A stretch of DNA of 64,000 bases, from the NCBI GenBank assembly GCA_958298945.1, contig OY282608.1:73952806-74016805 (forward strand), given 5' to 3'. Both the position numbers and the translations under genes were made by a program. A model generated the notes under the pieces. That model was not told where the DNA came from and did no database searches. It was given only the letters and a program-made list of their open reading frames with translations. The stretch is from Atherix ibis. Lineage: Eukaryota > Arthropoda > Insecta > Diptera > Athericidae. Shown piece by piece: positions 15,102 to 29,800 of this stretch (positions within the stretch are counted from its first letter, which is position 1; every line of letters starts with the position of its first letter).

Positions 15102-16229
15102 CGAACAAACCAACAAACCAAGTAACCAATAAACCAACAAACCAACAAACCAACAAGCCAACAAACCAACAAACCAACAAGCCAACAAGCCAACAAAATA
15201 ACAAACCAACAAACCAACAAACCAACAAGCCAACAAGCCAACAAACCAAAAAACCAACAAACCAACAAAGCAATAAACCAACAAACCAACAAACAAACAA
15301 ACCAACAAACTAACAAACCAACAAACCAACAAACCAACAAACCAACAAGCCAACAAACCAACAAACCAACAAACCAACAAAACAACAAACCAACAAACCA
15401 ACAAACCAACAAACGAACAAACCAACAAACCAACTAACCAACAAACAAACAAACCAACAAACCAACAATTCAACAAACCAACAAGCCAACAAGCCAACAA
15501 AAAAATAAACCAAAAACCAACAAACCAACATACCAACAAACAAACAAACCAACAAACTAACAAACCAACAAACCAACAAACCAACAAACCAACAAACCAA
15601 CAAACCAACAAACCAACAAACCAACAAACCAACAAACCAACAAGCCAACAAACCAACAAACCAACAAACCAACAAACGAACAAGCCAACAAACCAACAAA
15701 CCAACAAGCCAACAAACCAACAAACCAACAAGGCAACAAACCAACAAACCAACAATCCAACAAACAAACAAACCAACAAACCAACAAACAAACAAATCAA
15801 CAAACCAACAATCCAACAAACCAACAAGCCAACAAACCAACAAAAATATAAACTAAAAACCAACAAACCAACAAACCAACAAACCAACAAACCAACAAAC
15901 CAACAAACCAACAAACCAACAAACCAACAAACCAACAAACCAACAAGCCAACAAACCAACAAACCAACAAACCAACAAAACAACAAACCAACAAACCAAC
16001 AGACGAACAAACCAACAAACCAACTAACCAACAAACAAACAAACCAACAAACCAACAATTCAACAAACCAACAAAAAAATAAACCAAAAACCAACAAACC
16101 AACATACCAACAAACCAACAAACCAACAAACCAACAAACCAACAAACCAACAAACCAACAAACCAACAAACGAACAAACCAACAAACCAAGTAACCAATA
16201 AACCAACAAACCAACAAACCGACAAGCCA
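15102..16229. repeat. Octamer array between duplicated blocks; A7-T-rich stretch
   Basis: This stretch holds three A7-T-type markers close together (15498, 15841 and 16072). Rare variants include AAATAAC near 15197, AAGGCAAC near 15730 and an isolated CAGACGAAC near 16000. A block starting near 15.56 kb with AAGGCAAC and CAATCC variants recurs about 942 bp later near 16.5-16.7 kb. No sequence other than the octamer and its variants is present. Confidence 0.7.
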
Positions 16230-17828
16230 ACAAACCAACAAACCAACAAGCCAACAAGCCAACAAAATAACAAACCAACAAACCAACAAACCAACAAGCC
16301 AACAAAACAACAAACCAACAAGCCAACAAGCCAACAAACCAAAAAACCAACAAACCAATAAACCAACAAACCAACAAACAAACAAACCAACAAACTAACA
16401 AACCAACAAACCAACAAACCAACAAACCAACAAACCAACAAAGCAACAAGCCAACAAATCAACAAACCAACAAGCCAACAAGCCAAAAAACAAACAAACC
16501 AACAAACCAACAAACCAACAAACCAACAAACCAACAAACCAACAAACCAACAAACCAACAAACCAACAAACCAACAAACCAACAAGCCAACAAACCAACA
16601 AACCAACAAACCAACAAACGAACAAGCCAACAAACCAACAAACCAACAAGCCAACAAACCAACAAACCAACAAGGCAACAAACCAACAAACCAACAATCC
16701 AACAAACAAACAAACCGACAAACCAACAAACAAACAAATCAACAAACCAACAATCCAACAAACCAACAAGCCAACAAACCAACAAAAATATAAACCAAAA
16801 ACCAACAAAGCAACAAACCAACAAACCAACAAACCAACAAACCAACAAACCAACAAACCAACAAACCAACAAACCAACAAACCAACAAACCAACAAACCA
16901 ACAAACCAACAAACCAACAAACCAACAAACCAACAAACCAACAAACCAACAAACCAACAAACCAACCAACCAACAAACCAACAAACCAACAAACCAATAA
17001 ACCAACAAACCAACAAACCAACAAACCAACAAACCAACAAACCAACAAACCAACAAACCAACAAACCAAGTAACCAATAAACCAACAAACCAACAAACCA
17101 ACAAGCATACAATTCAACAAATCAACAAGCCAAGAAGCCAACAAACCAAAAAACCAACAAGCCAACAAACCAACAAACCAACAAACCAACCAGCCAACAA
17201 ACCAGCAAACCAACAAACCTACATACCAAAAAACCAAAAAACCAACAAACCAACAAACCACCAAACCACCAAATCAATAAACCAACAATTCAACAAACCA
17301 ACAAGCCAACAAACCAAAAAACCAACAAACGAACAAGCCAACAAACAAACAAACCAACAAACAAACAAAAAAACAAACCAACAAACCAACAAACCAACAA
17401 ACCAACAAACCAACAAACCAACAAACCAACAAACCAACAAACCAACAAACCAACAAACCAACAAACCAACAAACCAACAAACCAACAAGCCAACAAACCA
17501 ACAAAAAAACAAGCCAACAAGCCAACAAACCAACAAGCCAACAAACGAACAAGCCAACAAACCAACAAACCAACAAACAAACAAACCAACAAACCAATAA
17601 ACCAACAAACCAACAAACCAACAATTCAACAAACCAACAAGCCAACAAACCAAAAAACCAACAAACGAACAAACCAACAAACAAACAAACCAACAAACCA
17701 ACCAACAAACAAACCAACGAACCAATTAACCAACAAACCAACAAACCAACAAACCAACAAACCAACAAACCAACAAACCAACAAACCAACAAACCAACAA
17801 GCCAACAAACCAACAAACCAACAAGCCA
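16230..17828. repeat. About 1.6-kb tandem duplication, copy 1
   Basis: Rare variants recur about 1.6 kb further on: AAAATAAC at 16264 and 17863; AAGGCAAC near 16672 and 18287; the AAATATAAA form of the marker at 16783 and 18398; CATACAATTC near 17105 and 18695; CCAACGAACCAATTAACC near 17715 and 19322. The offset drifts through 1599, 1615, 1590 and 1607 bp. Whole octamers were thus gained and lost, and one single-base loss lies near 18541 (CCAACAACC). The edges are in plain octamers and are approximate. Confidence 0.82.
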
Positions 17829-19420
17829 ACAAACCAACAAACCAACAAGCCAACAAGCCAACAAAATAACAAACCAACAAACCAACAAACCAACAAGCCA
17901 ACAAAACAACAAACCAACAAGCCAACAAGCCAACAAACCAAAAAACCAACAAACCAATAAACCAACAAACCAACAAACAAACAAACCAACAAACTAACAA
18001 ACCAACAAACCAACAAACCAACAAACCAACAAACCAACAAACCAACAAAGCAACAAGCCAACAAATCAACAAACCAACAAGCCAACAAGCCAAAAAACAA
18101 ACAAACCAACAAACCAACAAACCAACAAACCAACAAACCAACAAACCAACAAACCAACAAACCAACAAACCAACAAACCAACAAACCAACAAACCAACAA
18201 GCCAACAAACCAACAAACCAACAAACCAACAAACGAACAAGCCAACAAACCAACAAACCAAAAAGCCAACAAACCAACAAACCAACAAGGCAACAAACCA
18301 ACAAACCAACAATCCAACAAACAAACAAACCGACAAACCAACAAACAAACAAATCAACAAACCAACAATCCAACAAACCAACAAGCCAACAAACCAACAA
18401 AAATATAAACCAAAAACCAACAAACCAACAAACCAACAAACCAACAAACCAACAAACCAACAAACCAACAAACCAACAAACCAACAAACCAACATACGAA
18501 CAAACCAACAAACCAACAAACCAACAAACCAACAAACCAACAACCAACAAACCAACAAACCAACAAACCAACAAACCAACAAACCAACAAACCAATAAAC
18601 CAACAAACCAACAAACCAACAAACCAACAAACCAACAAACCAACAAACCAACAAACCAAGTAACCAATAAACCAACAAACCAACAAACCAACAAGCATAC
18701 AATTCAACAAATCAACAAGCCAAGAAGCCAACAAAACAAAAAACCAACAAGCCAACAAACCAACAAACCAACAAACCAACCAGCCAACAAACCAGCAAAC
18801 CAACAAACCTACATACCAAAAAAACCAAAAAACCAACAAACCAACAAACCACCAAAACACCAAATCAACAAACCAACAATTCAACAAACCAACAAGCCAA
18901 CAAACCAAAAAACCAACAAACGAACAAGCCAACAAACAAACAAACCAACAAACAAACAAAAAAACAAACCAACAAACCAACAAACCAACAAACCAACAAA
19001 CCAACAAACCAACAAACCAACAAACCAACAAACCAACAAACCAACAAACCAACAAACCAACAAACCAACAAACCAACAAACCAACAAACCAACAAGCCAA
19101 CAAACCAACAAAAAAACAAGCCAACAAGCCAACAAACCAACAAGCCAACAAACGAACAAGCCAACAAACCAACAAACAAACAAACAAACAAACCAACAAA
19201 CCAATAAACCAACAAACCAACAAACCAACAATTCAACAAACCAACAAGCCAACAAACCAAAAAACCAACAAACGAACAAACCAACAAACAAACAAACCAA
19301 CAAACCAACCAACAAACAAACCAACGAACCAATTAACCAACAAACCAACAAACCAACAAACCAACAAACCAACAAACCAACAAGCCAACAAACCAACAAA
19401 CCAACAAGCCAACAAGCCAA
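17829..19420. repeat. About 1.6-kb tandem duplication, copy 2
   Basis: Second copy of the 16,230-17,828 block in the same orientation, with the same order of rare variants. It differs by several octamer gains and losses, by the single-base loss near 18541, and by substitutions such as CCAAAAAAACC near 18820 where copy 1 has one fewer A. It is clearly older or more edited than the 3,501-bp and 1,191-bp pairs. Confidence 0.8.
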
Positions 19421-20827
19421 CAATCCAACAAGCCAACAAACGAACAAACCAACAAACCAACAAACCAACAAACCAACACACCAACAAACCAACAAACCAA
19501 CAAACCAACAAACAAATAAACCAACAAACCAACAAACCAACAAAACAACAAACCAAAAAACCAACAAGCCAACAAACCAACAAACCAACAAGCCAACAAG
19601 CCAACAAACCAAAAAACCAACAAACGAACAAACCAGCAAACCAACAAACCAACAAACAAACAATCCAACAAACCAATAAACCAACAAACCAACAAACAAA
19701 CAAACCAACAAACTAACAAACCAACACACCAACAAACCAACAAACCAACAAAGCAACAAGCCAACAAACCAACAAGACAACAAGCCAAAAAACAAACAAA
19801 CCAACAAGCCAACAAACCAACAAGCCAACAAGCCAAAAAACAAACAAACCAACAAATCAACAAACCAACAAACCTACAAACCAACAAACCAACAAACCAA
19901 CAAGCCAACAAACCAACAAACCAACAAACCAACAAACCAATAAACCAAGAAACCAACAAACCAACAAACCAATAAACAAATAAACCAACAAACCAACAAA
20001 CCAACAAACCAACAAACCAACAAGCCAACAAACCAACAAACCAACAAGCCAAGAAACCAACAAACCAACAAACCAACAAAACATCAAACGAACAAACCAA
20101 CAAACCAACAAACGAACAAACCAACAAACCAACAAACCAACAAACAAACAAACCAATAATCCAACAAACCAACAAAAAAATAAACCAAAAACAAACAAAC
20201 CAACAAACCAACAAACCAACAAACCAACAAACCAAGAACCCAACAAACCAACAAACCAACAAACCAACAAACCAACAAACCAACAAACGAACAAACCAAC
20301 AAACCAAGTAACCAATAAACCAACAAACCAACAAACCAACAAGCCAACAAACTAAAAAACCAACAAGCCAACAAACCAACAAAACAACAAACCAACAAAC
20401 CAACAAAGCAACACGCCAACAAACCAACAAAACAACAAACCAACAAGCCAACAAACCAAAAAACCAACAAACGAACAAACCGGCAAACCAACAAACCAAC
20501 AAACAAGCAAACCAACAAACCAATAAACCAACAAACCAACAAACAAACAAACCAACAAACTAACAAACCAACAAACCAACAAACCAACAAACCAACAAAC
20601 CAACAAAGCAACAAGCCAACAAACCAACAAACCAACAAGCCAACAACCAAAAAACAAACAAACCAACAAACCAACAAACCAACAAACTAACAAACCAACA
20701 AACCAACAAACCAACAAACCAACAAACCAACAAACCAACAAGCCAACAAACCAACAAACCAACAAACCAACAAACGAACAAACCAACAAACCAACAAACC
20801 AACAAGCCAACAAACCAACAAACCAAC

Positions 20828-23800
20828 AAGCCAACCAACCAATAAACCAACAAACCAACAAACCAACAAACCAACAAACCAACAAACCAACAAGCCAACA
20901 AACCAACAAACCAACAAACCAACAAACGAATAAACCAACAAACCAACAAACCAACAAGCCAACAAACCAACAAACCAACAAGCCAACCAACCAATAAACC
21001 AACAAACCAACAAACCAACAAACCAACAAAACAACAAACCAGCATACCAACAAACCAACAAACGAACAAACCAACAAACCAACAAACCAACAAACAAACA
21101 AACCAACAAACCAACAAACCAACAAACCAACCAGCCAACAAACCAACAAACCAATAAACGAACAAACCAACAAACCAACAAACCAACAAGCCAACAAACC
21201 AACAAGGCAACAAACCAACAAACCAACAATCCAACAAACCAACAAACCAACAAACCAACAAAACAACAAACCAACATACCAACAAACCAACAAACGAACA
21301 AACCAACAAACCAACAAACCAACAAACAAACAAATCAACAAACCAACAATCCAACAAACCAACAAGCCAACAAACCAACAAACCAACAAACCAACAAACA
21401 AACAAACCAACAAACCAACAAACCAACAAACCAACAAGCCAACAAACCAACAAACCAACAAACCAATAAACGAACAAACCAACAAACCAACAAAACAACA
21501 AGCCAACAAACCAACAAGGCAACAAACCAACAAACCAACAATCCAACAAACCAACAAACCAACAAACCAACAAAACAACAAACCAACAAACCAACAAACC
21601 AACAAAGCAACAAGCCAACAAACCAACAAACCAACAAGCCAACAACCAAAAAACAAACAAACCAACAAACCAACAAACCAACAAACCAACAAACCAACAA
21701 ACCAACAAACCAACAAACCAACAAACCAACAAACCAACAAGCCAACAAACCAACAAACCAACAAACCAACAAACGAAAAAGCCAACAAACCAACAAACCA
21801 ACAAGCCAACAAACCAACAAACCAACAAGCCAACCAACCAATAAATCAACAAACCAACAAACCAACAAACCAACAAACCAACAAACCAACAAGCCAACAA
21901 ACCAAAAAAACCAACAAACCAACAAACGAAGAAACCAACAAACCAACAAACCAACAAACCAACAAGCCAGCCAACCAATAAACCAACAAACCAACAAACC
22001 AACAAACCAACAAACCAACAAAACAACAAACCAGCATACCAACAAACCAACAAACGAACAAACCAACAAACCAACAAACCAACAAACAAACAAACCAACA
22101 AACCAACAAACCAACAAACCAACAAACCAACAAGCCAACAAACCAACAAACCAACAAACCAATAAACGAACAAACCAACAAACCAACAAACCAACAAGCC
22201 AACAAACCAACAAGGCAACAAACCAACAAACCAACAATCCAACAAACCAACAAATCAACAAACCAACAAAACAACAAACCAACATACCAACAAACCAACA
22301 AACGAACAAACCAACAAACCAACAAACCAACAAACACACAAATCAACAAACCAACAATCCAACAAACCAACAAGCCAACAAACCAACAAAAAAATAAACC
22401 AAAAACCAACAAACCAACAAACCAACAAACCAACAAACCAACAAGCCAACAAACCAACAAACCAACAAGCCAAGAAACCATCAAACCAACAAACCAACAA
22501 AACAACAAACGAACAAACCAACAAACCAACAAACGAACAAACCAACAAACCAACAAACAAACAAACCAACAATCCAACAAACCAACAAAAAAATAAACCA
22601 AAAACCAAAGAAACCAACAAACCAACAAACCAACAAACCAACAAACCAACAAACCAACAACCCAACAAACCAACAAAACAACAAACCAACAAACCAACAA
22701 ACCAACAAACGAACAAACCAACAAACCAAGTAACCAATAAACCAACAAACCAACAAACCAACAAGCCAGCAAACTAAAAAACTAACAAGCCAACAAGCCA
22801 ACAAAACAACAAACCAACAAACCAACAAAGCAACACGCCAACAAACCAACAAAACAACAAGCCAACAAGCCAACAAACCAAAAAACCAACAAACGAACAA
22901 ACCGGCAAACCAACAAACCAACAAACAAGCAAACCAACAAACCAATAAACCAACAAACCAACAAACAAACAAACCAACAAACTAACAAACCAACAAACCA
23001 ACAAACCAACAAACCAACAAACCAACAAAGCAACAAGCCAACAAACCAACAAACCAACAAGCCAACAACCAAAAAACAAACAAACCAACAAACCAACAAA
23101 CCAACAAACCAACAAACCAACAAACCAACAAACCAACAAACCAACAAACCAACAAACCAACAAGCCAACAAACCAACAAACCAACAAACCAACAAACCAA
23201 CAAACGAATAAACCAACAAACCAAAAAACCACCAAGCCAACAAACCAACAAACCAACAAGCCAACCAACCAATAAACCAACAAACCAACAAACCAACAAA
23301 CCAACAAACCAACAAACCAACAAGCCAACAAACCAACAAACCAACAAACCAACAAACGAATAAACCAACAAACCAACAAACCAACAAGCCAACAAACCAA
23401 CAAACCAACAAGCCAACCAACCAATAAACCAACAAACCAACAAACGAACAAGCCAACCAACCAATAAACCAACAAACCAACAAACCAACAAACCAACAAA
23501 CCAACAAACCAACAAGCCAACAAACCAACAAACCAACAAACCAACAAACGAATAAACCAACAAACCAACAAACCAACAAGCCAACAAACCAACAAACCAA
23601 CAAACAAACAAACCAACAAACCAACAAACCAACAAACCAACAAGCCAACAAACCAACAAACCAACAAACCAATAAACGAACAAACCACAAACCAACAAAC
23701 CAACAAGCCAACAAACCAACAAGGCAACAAACCAACAAACCAACAATCCAACAAACCAACAAACCAACAAACCAACAAAACAACAAACCAACATACCAAC

Positions 23801-26800
23801 AAACCAACAAACGAACAAACCAACAAACCAACACACCAACAAACCAACAAACCAACAAACCAACAAACCAACAAACAAATAAACCAACAAACCAACAAAC
23901 CAACAAAACAACAAACCAACAAACCAACAAGCCAACAAACCAACAAACCAACAAGCCAACAAGCCAACAAACCAAAAAACCAACAAACGAACAAACCAGC
24001 AAACCAACAAACCAACAAACAAACAAACCAACAAAACAATAAACCAACAAACCAACAAACAAACAAACCAACAAACTAACAAACCAACAAACCAACAAAC
24101 CAACAAACCAACAAAGCAACAAGCCAACAAACCAACAAACCAACAAGCCAACAAGCCAAAAAACAAACAAACCAACAAATCAACAAACCAACAAACCTAC
24201 AAACCAACAAACCAACAAACCAACAAGCCAACAAACCAACAAACCAACAAGCCAACCAACCAATAAACCAAGAAACCAACAAACCAACAAACCAATAAAC
24301 AAATAAACCAACAAACCAACAAACCAACAAACCAACAAACCAACAAGCCAACAAACCAACAAGCCAAGAAACCAACAAACCAACAAACCAACAAAACAAC
24401 AAACGAACAAACCAACAAACCAACAAACGAACAAACCAACAAACCAACAAACCAACAAACAAACAAACCAACAATCCAACAAACCAACAAAAAAATAAAC
24501 CAAAAACAAACAAACCAACAAACCAACAAACCAACAAACCAACAAACCAACAACCCAACAAACCAACAAACCAACAAACCAACAAACCAACAAACCAACA
24601 AACCAACAAACGAACAAACCAACAAACCAAGTAACCAATAAACCAACAAACCAATAAACCAAAAAGCCAACAAACTAAAAAACCAACAAACCAACAAGCC
24701 AACAAAACAACAAACCAACAAACCAACAAAGCAACACGCCAACAAACCAACAAAACAACAAGCCAACAAGCCAACAAACCAAAAAACCAACAAACGAACA
24801 AACCGGCAAACCAACAAACCAACAAACAAGGAAACCAACAAACCAATAAACCAACAAACCAAAAAACAAACAAACCAACAAACTAACAAACCAACAAACC
24901 AACAAACCAACAAACCAACAAACCAACAAAGCAACAAGCCAACAAACCAACAAACCAACAAGCCAACAACCAAAAAACAAACAAACCAACAAACCAACAA
25001 ACCAACAAACCAACAAACCAACAAACCAACAAACCAACAAACCAACAAACCAACAAACCAACAAACCAACAAGCCAACAAACCAACAAACCAACAAACCA
25101 ACAAACGAACAAACCAACAAACCCAACAAACCAACAAGCCAACAAACCAACAAACCAACAAGCCAACCAACCAATAAACCAACAAACCAACAAACCAACA
25201 AACCAACAAACCAACAAACCAACAAACCAACAAGCCAACAAACCAACAAACCAACAAACCAACAAACGAATAAACCAACGAACCAACAAACCAACAAGCT
25301 AACAAACCAACAAACCAACAAGCCAACCAACCAATAAACCAACAAACCAACAAACCAACAAACCAACAAACCAACAAAACAACAAACAAGCATACCAACA
25401 AACCAACAAACGAACAAACCAACAAGCCAACAAACCAACAAACCAACAAGCCAACCAACCAATAAACCAACAAACCAACAAACCAACAAACCAACAAACC
25501 AACAAACCAACAAGCCAACAAACCAACAAACCAACAAACCAACAAACGAATAAACCAACAAACCAACAAACCAACAAGCCAACAAACCAACAAACCAACA
25601 AGCCAACCAACCAATAAACCAACAAACCAACAAACCAACAAACCAACAAACCAACAAAACAACAAACCAGCATACCACCAAACCAACAAATGAACAAACT
25701 AACAAACCAACAAACCAACAAACAAACAAACCAACAAACCAACAAACCAACAAACCAACAAGCCAACAAACCAACAAACCAACAAACCAATAAACGAACA
25801 AACCAACAAACCAACAAACCAACAAGCCAACAAACCAACAAGGCAACAAACCAACAAACCAACAATCCAACAAACCAACAAACCAACAAACCAACAAAAC
25901 AACAAACCAACATACCAACAAACCAACAAACGAACAAACCAACAAACCAACACACCAACAAACCAACAAACCAACAAACCAACAAACCAACAAACAAATA
26001 AACCAACAAACCAACAAGCCAAAAAACAAACAAACCAACAAATCAACAAACCAACAAACCTACAAACCAACAAACCAACAAACCAAAAAAACCAACAAAC
26101 GAACAAACCAGCAAACCAACAAACCAACAAACAAACAAACCAACAAAACAATAAACCAACAAACCAACAAACAAACAAACCAACAAACTAACAAACCAAC
26201 AAACCAACAAACCCAACAAACCAACAAAGCAACAAGCCAACAAACCAACAAACCAACAAGCCAACAAGCCAAAAAACAAACAAACCAACAAATCAACAAA
26301 CCAACAAACTTACAAACCAACAAACCAACAAACCAACAAGCCAACAAACCAACAAACCAACAAGCCAACCAACCAATAAACCAAGAAACCAACAAACCAA
26401 CAAACCAATAAACAAATAAACCAACAAACCAACAAACCAACCAAACCAACAAACCAACAAGCCAACAAACCAACAAACCAACAAGCCAAGAAACCAACAA
26501 ACCAACAAACCAACAAAACAACAAACGAACAAACCAACAAACCAACAAACGAACAAACCAACAAACCAACAAACCAACAAACAAACAAACCAACAATCCA
26601 ACAAACCAACAAAAAAATAAACCAAAAACAAACAAACCAACAAACCAACAAACCAACAAACCAACAAACCAACAACCCAACAAACCAACAAACCAACAAA
26701 CCAACAAACCAACAAACCAACACCCCAACAAACGAACAAACCAACAAACCAAGTAACCAATAAACCAACAAACCAACAAACCAAAAAGCCAACAAACTAA

Positions 26801-29800
26801 AAAACCAACAAGCCAACAAGCCAACAAAACAACAAACCAACAAACCAACAAAGCAACACGCCAACAAACCAACAAAACAACAAGCCAACAAGCCAACAAA
26901 CCAAAAAAACCAACAAACGAACAAACCGGCAAACCAACAAACCAACAAAACAAGGAAACCAACAAACCAATAAACCAACAAACCAAAAAACAAACAAACC
27001 AACAAACTAACAAACCAACAAACCAACAAACCAACAAACCAACAAACCAACAAAGCAACAAGCCAACAAACCAACAAACCAACAAGCCAACAACCAAAAA
27101 ACAAACAAATCAACAAACCAACAAACCAACAAACCAACAAACCAACAAACCAACAAACCAACAAACCAACAAACCAACAAACCAACAAACCAACAAGCCA
27201 ACAAACCAACAAACCAACAAACCAACAAACGAACAAACCAACAAACCAACAAACCAACAAGCCAACAAACCAACAAACCAATAAGCCAACCAACCAATAA
27301 ACCAACAAACCAACAAACCAACAAACCAACAAACCAACAAACCAACAAACCAACAAGCCAACAAACCAACAAACCAACAAACCAACAAACGAATAAAACA
27401 AACAAACCAACAAACCAACAAGCCAACAAACCAACAAACCAACAAGCCAACCAACCAATAAACCAACAAACCAACAAACCAACAAACCAACAAACCAACA
27501 AAAAAACAAACCAGCATACCAACAAACCAACAAACGAACAAACCAACAAACAACAAACCAACAAACAAACCAACAAACCAACAAACTAACAAACCAACAA
27601 GCCAACAAACCAACAAACCAATAAACGAACAAACCAACAAACCAACAAACCAACAAGCCAACAAACCAACAAGGCAACAAACCAACAAACCAACAATCCA
27701 ACAAACCAACAAACCAACAAACCAACAAAACAACAAACCAACATACCAACAAACAACAAACGAACAAACCAACAAACCAACAAACAAACAAATCAACAAA
27801 CCAACAATCCAACAAACCAACAAGCCAACAAACCAACAAACCAACAAACCAACAAACAAACAAACCAACAAACCAACAAACCAACAAACCAACAAGCCAA
27901 CAAACCAACAAGCCAACCAACCAATAAACCAACAAACCAACAAACCAACAAACCAACAAACCAACAAAACAATAAACCAACAAACCAACAAACCAACAAA
28001 CCAACAAGCCAACAAACCAACAAACCAACAAACCAACAAACCAACAAACGAATAAACCAACAAACCAACAAACCAACAAGCCAACAAACCAACAAACCAA
28101 CAAGCCAACCACCAATAAATCAACAAACCAACAAACCAACAAACCAACAAACCAACAAACCAACAAGCCAACAAACCAACAAACCAACAAACCAACAAAC
28201 GAATAAACCAACAAACCAACAAACCAACAAGCCAACAAACCAACAAACCAACAAGCCAACCAACCAATAAACCAACAAACCAACAAACCAACAAACCAAC
28301 AAAACAACAAACCAGCAATACCAACAAACCAACAAACGAACAAACCAACAAACCAACAAACCAACAAACAAACAAACCAACAAACCAACAAACCAACAAA
28401 CCAACAAGCCAACAAACCAACAAACCAACAAACCAATAAACGAACAAACCAACAAACCAACAAACCAACAAGCCAACAAACCAACAAGGCAACAAACCAA
28501 CAAACCAACAATCCAACAAACCAACAAACCAACAAACCAACAAACCAACAAACCAACAAAACAACAAACCAACATACCAACAAACCAACAAACGAACAAA
28601 CCAACAAACCAACACACCAACAAACCAACAAACCAACAAACCAACAAACCAACAAACAAATAAACCAACAAACCAACAAACCAACAAAACAACAAACCAA
28701 CAAACCAACAAGCCAACAAAGCAACAAACCAACAAGCCAACAAGCCAACAAACCAAAAAAACCAACAAACGAACAAACCAGCAAACCAACAAACCAACAA
28801 ACCAACAAACCAACAAAGCAACAAGCCAACAAACCAACAAACCAACAAGCCAACAAGCCAAAAAACAAACAAACCAACAAATCAACAAACCAACAAACCT
28901 ACAAACCAACAAACCAACAAACCAACAAGCCAACAAACCAACAAACCACAAGCCAACCAACCAATAAACCAAGAAACCAACAAACCAACAAACCAATAAA
29001 CAAATAAACCAACAAACCAACAAACCAACAAACCAACAAACCAACAAACCAAACAAGCCAACAAACCAACAAACCAACAAGCCAAGAAACCAACAAAACA
29101 ACAAACCAACAAACCAACAAACGAACAAACCAACAAACCAACAAACGAACAAACCACAAAACCAACAAACCAACAAACAAACAAACCAACAACCCAACAA
29201 AACCAACAAAAAAATAAACCAAAAACAAACAAACCAACAAACCAACAAACCAACAAACCAACAAACCAACAACCCAACAAACCAACAAACCAACAAACCA
29301 ACAAACCAACAAACCAACAAACCAACAAACGAACAAACCAACAAACCAAGTAACCAATAAACCAACAAACCAACAAATCAACAAGCCAACAAACTAAAAA
29401 ACCAACAAGCCAACAAGCCAACAAAACAACAAACCAACAAACCAACAAAGCAACACGCCAACAAACCAACAAAACAACAAGCCAACAAGCCAACAAACCA
29501 AAAAACCAACAACGAACAAACCAACAAACCAACAAACCAACAAACCAAAAAACCAACAAAGCAACAAGCCAACAAACCAACAAACCAACAAGCCAACAAC
29601 CAAAGAACAAACAAACCAACAAACCAACAAACCCAACAAAACCAACAAACCAACAAACCAACAAACCAACAAACCAACAAGCCAACAAACCAACAAACCA
29701 ACAAACCAACAAATGAACAAACCAACAAACCAACAAACCAACAAGCCAACAAATCAACAAACCAACAAGCCAACCAACCAATAAACCAACAAACCAACAA

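Noticed and set aside
15841..15865. Transposon or retroelement poly(A) tail at A-rich markers
   Set aside because: The A runs are 6-10 bases, occur as one fixed compound variant at least 44 times, and have no element body, target-site duplication or terminal repeats.
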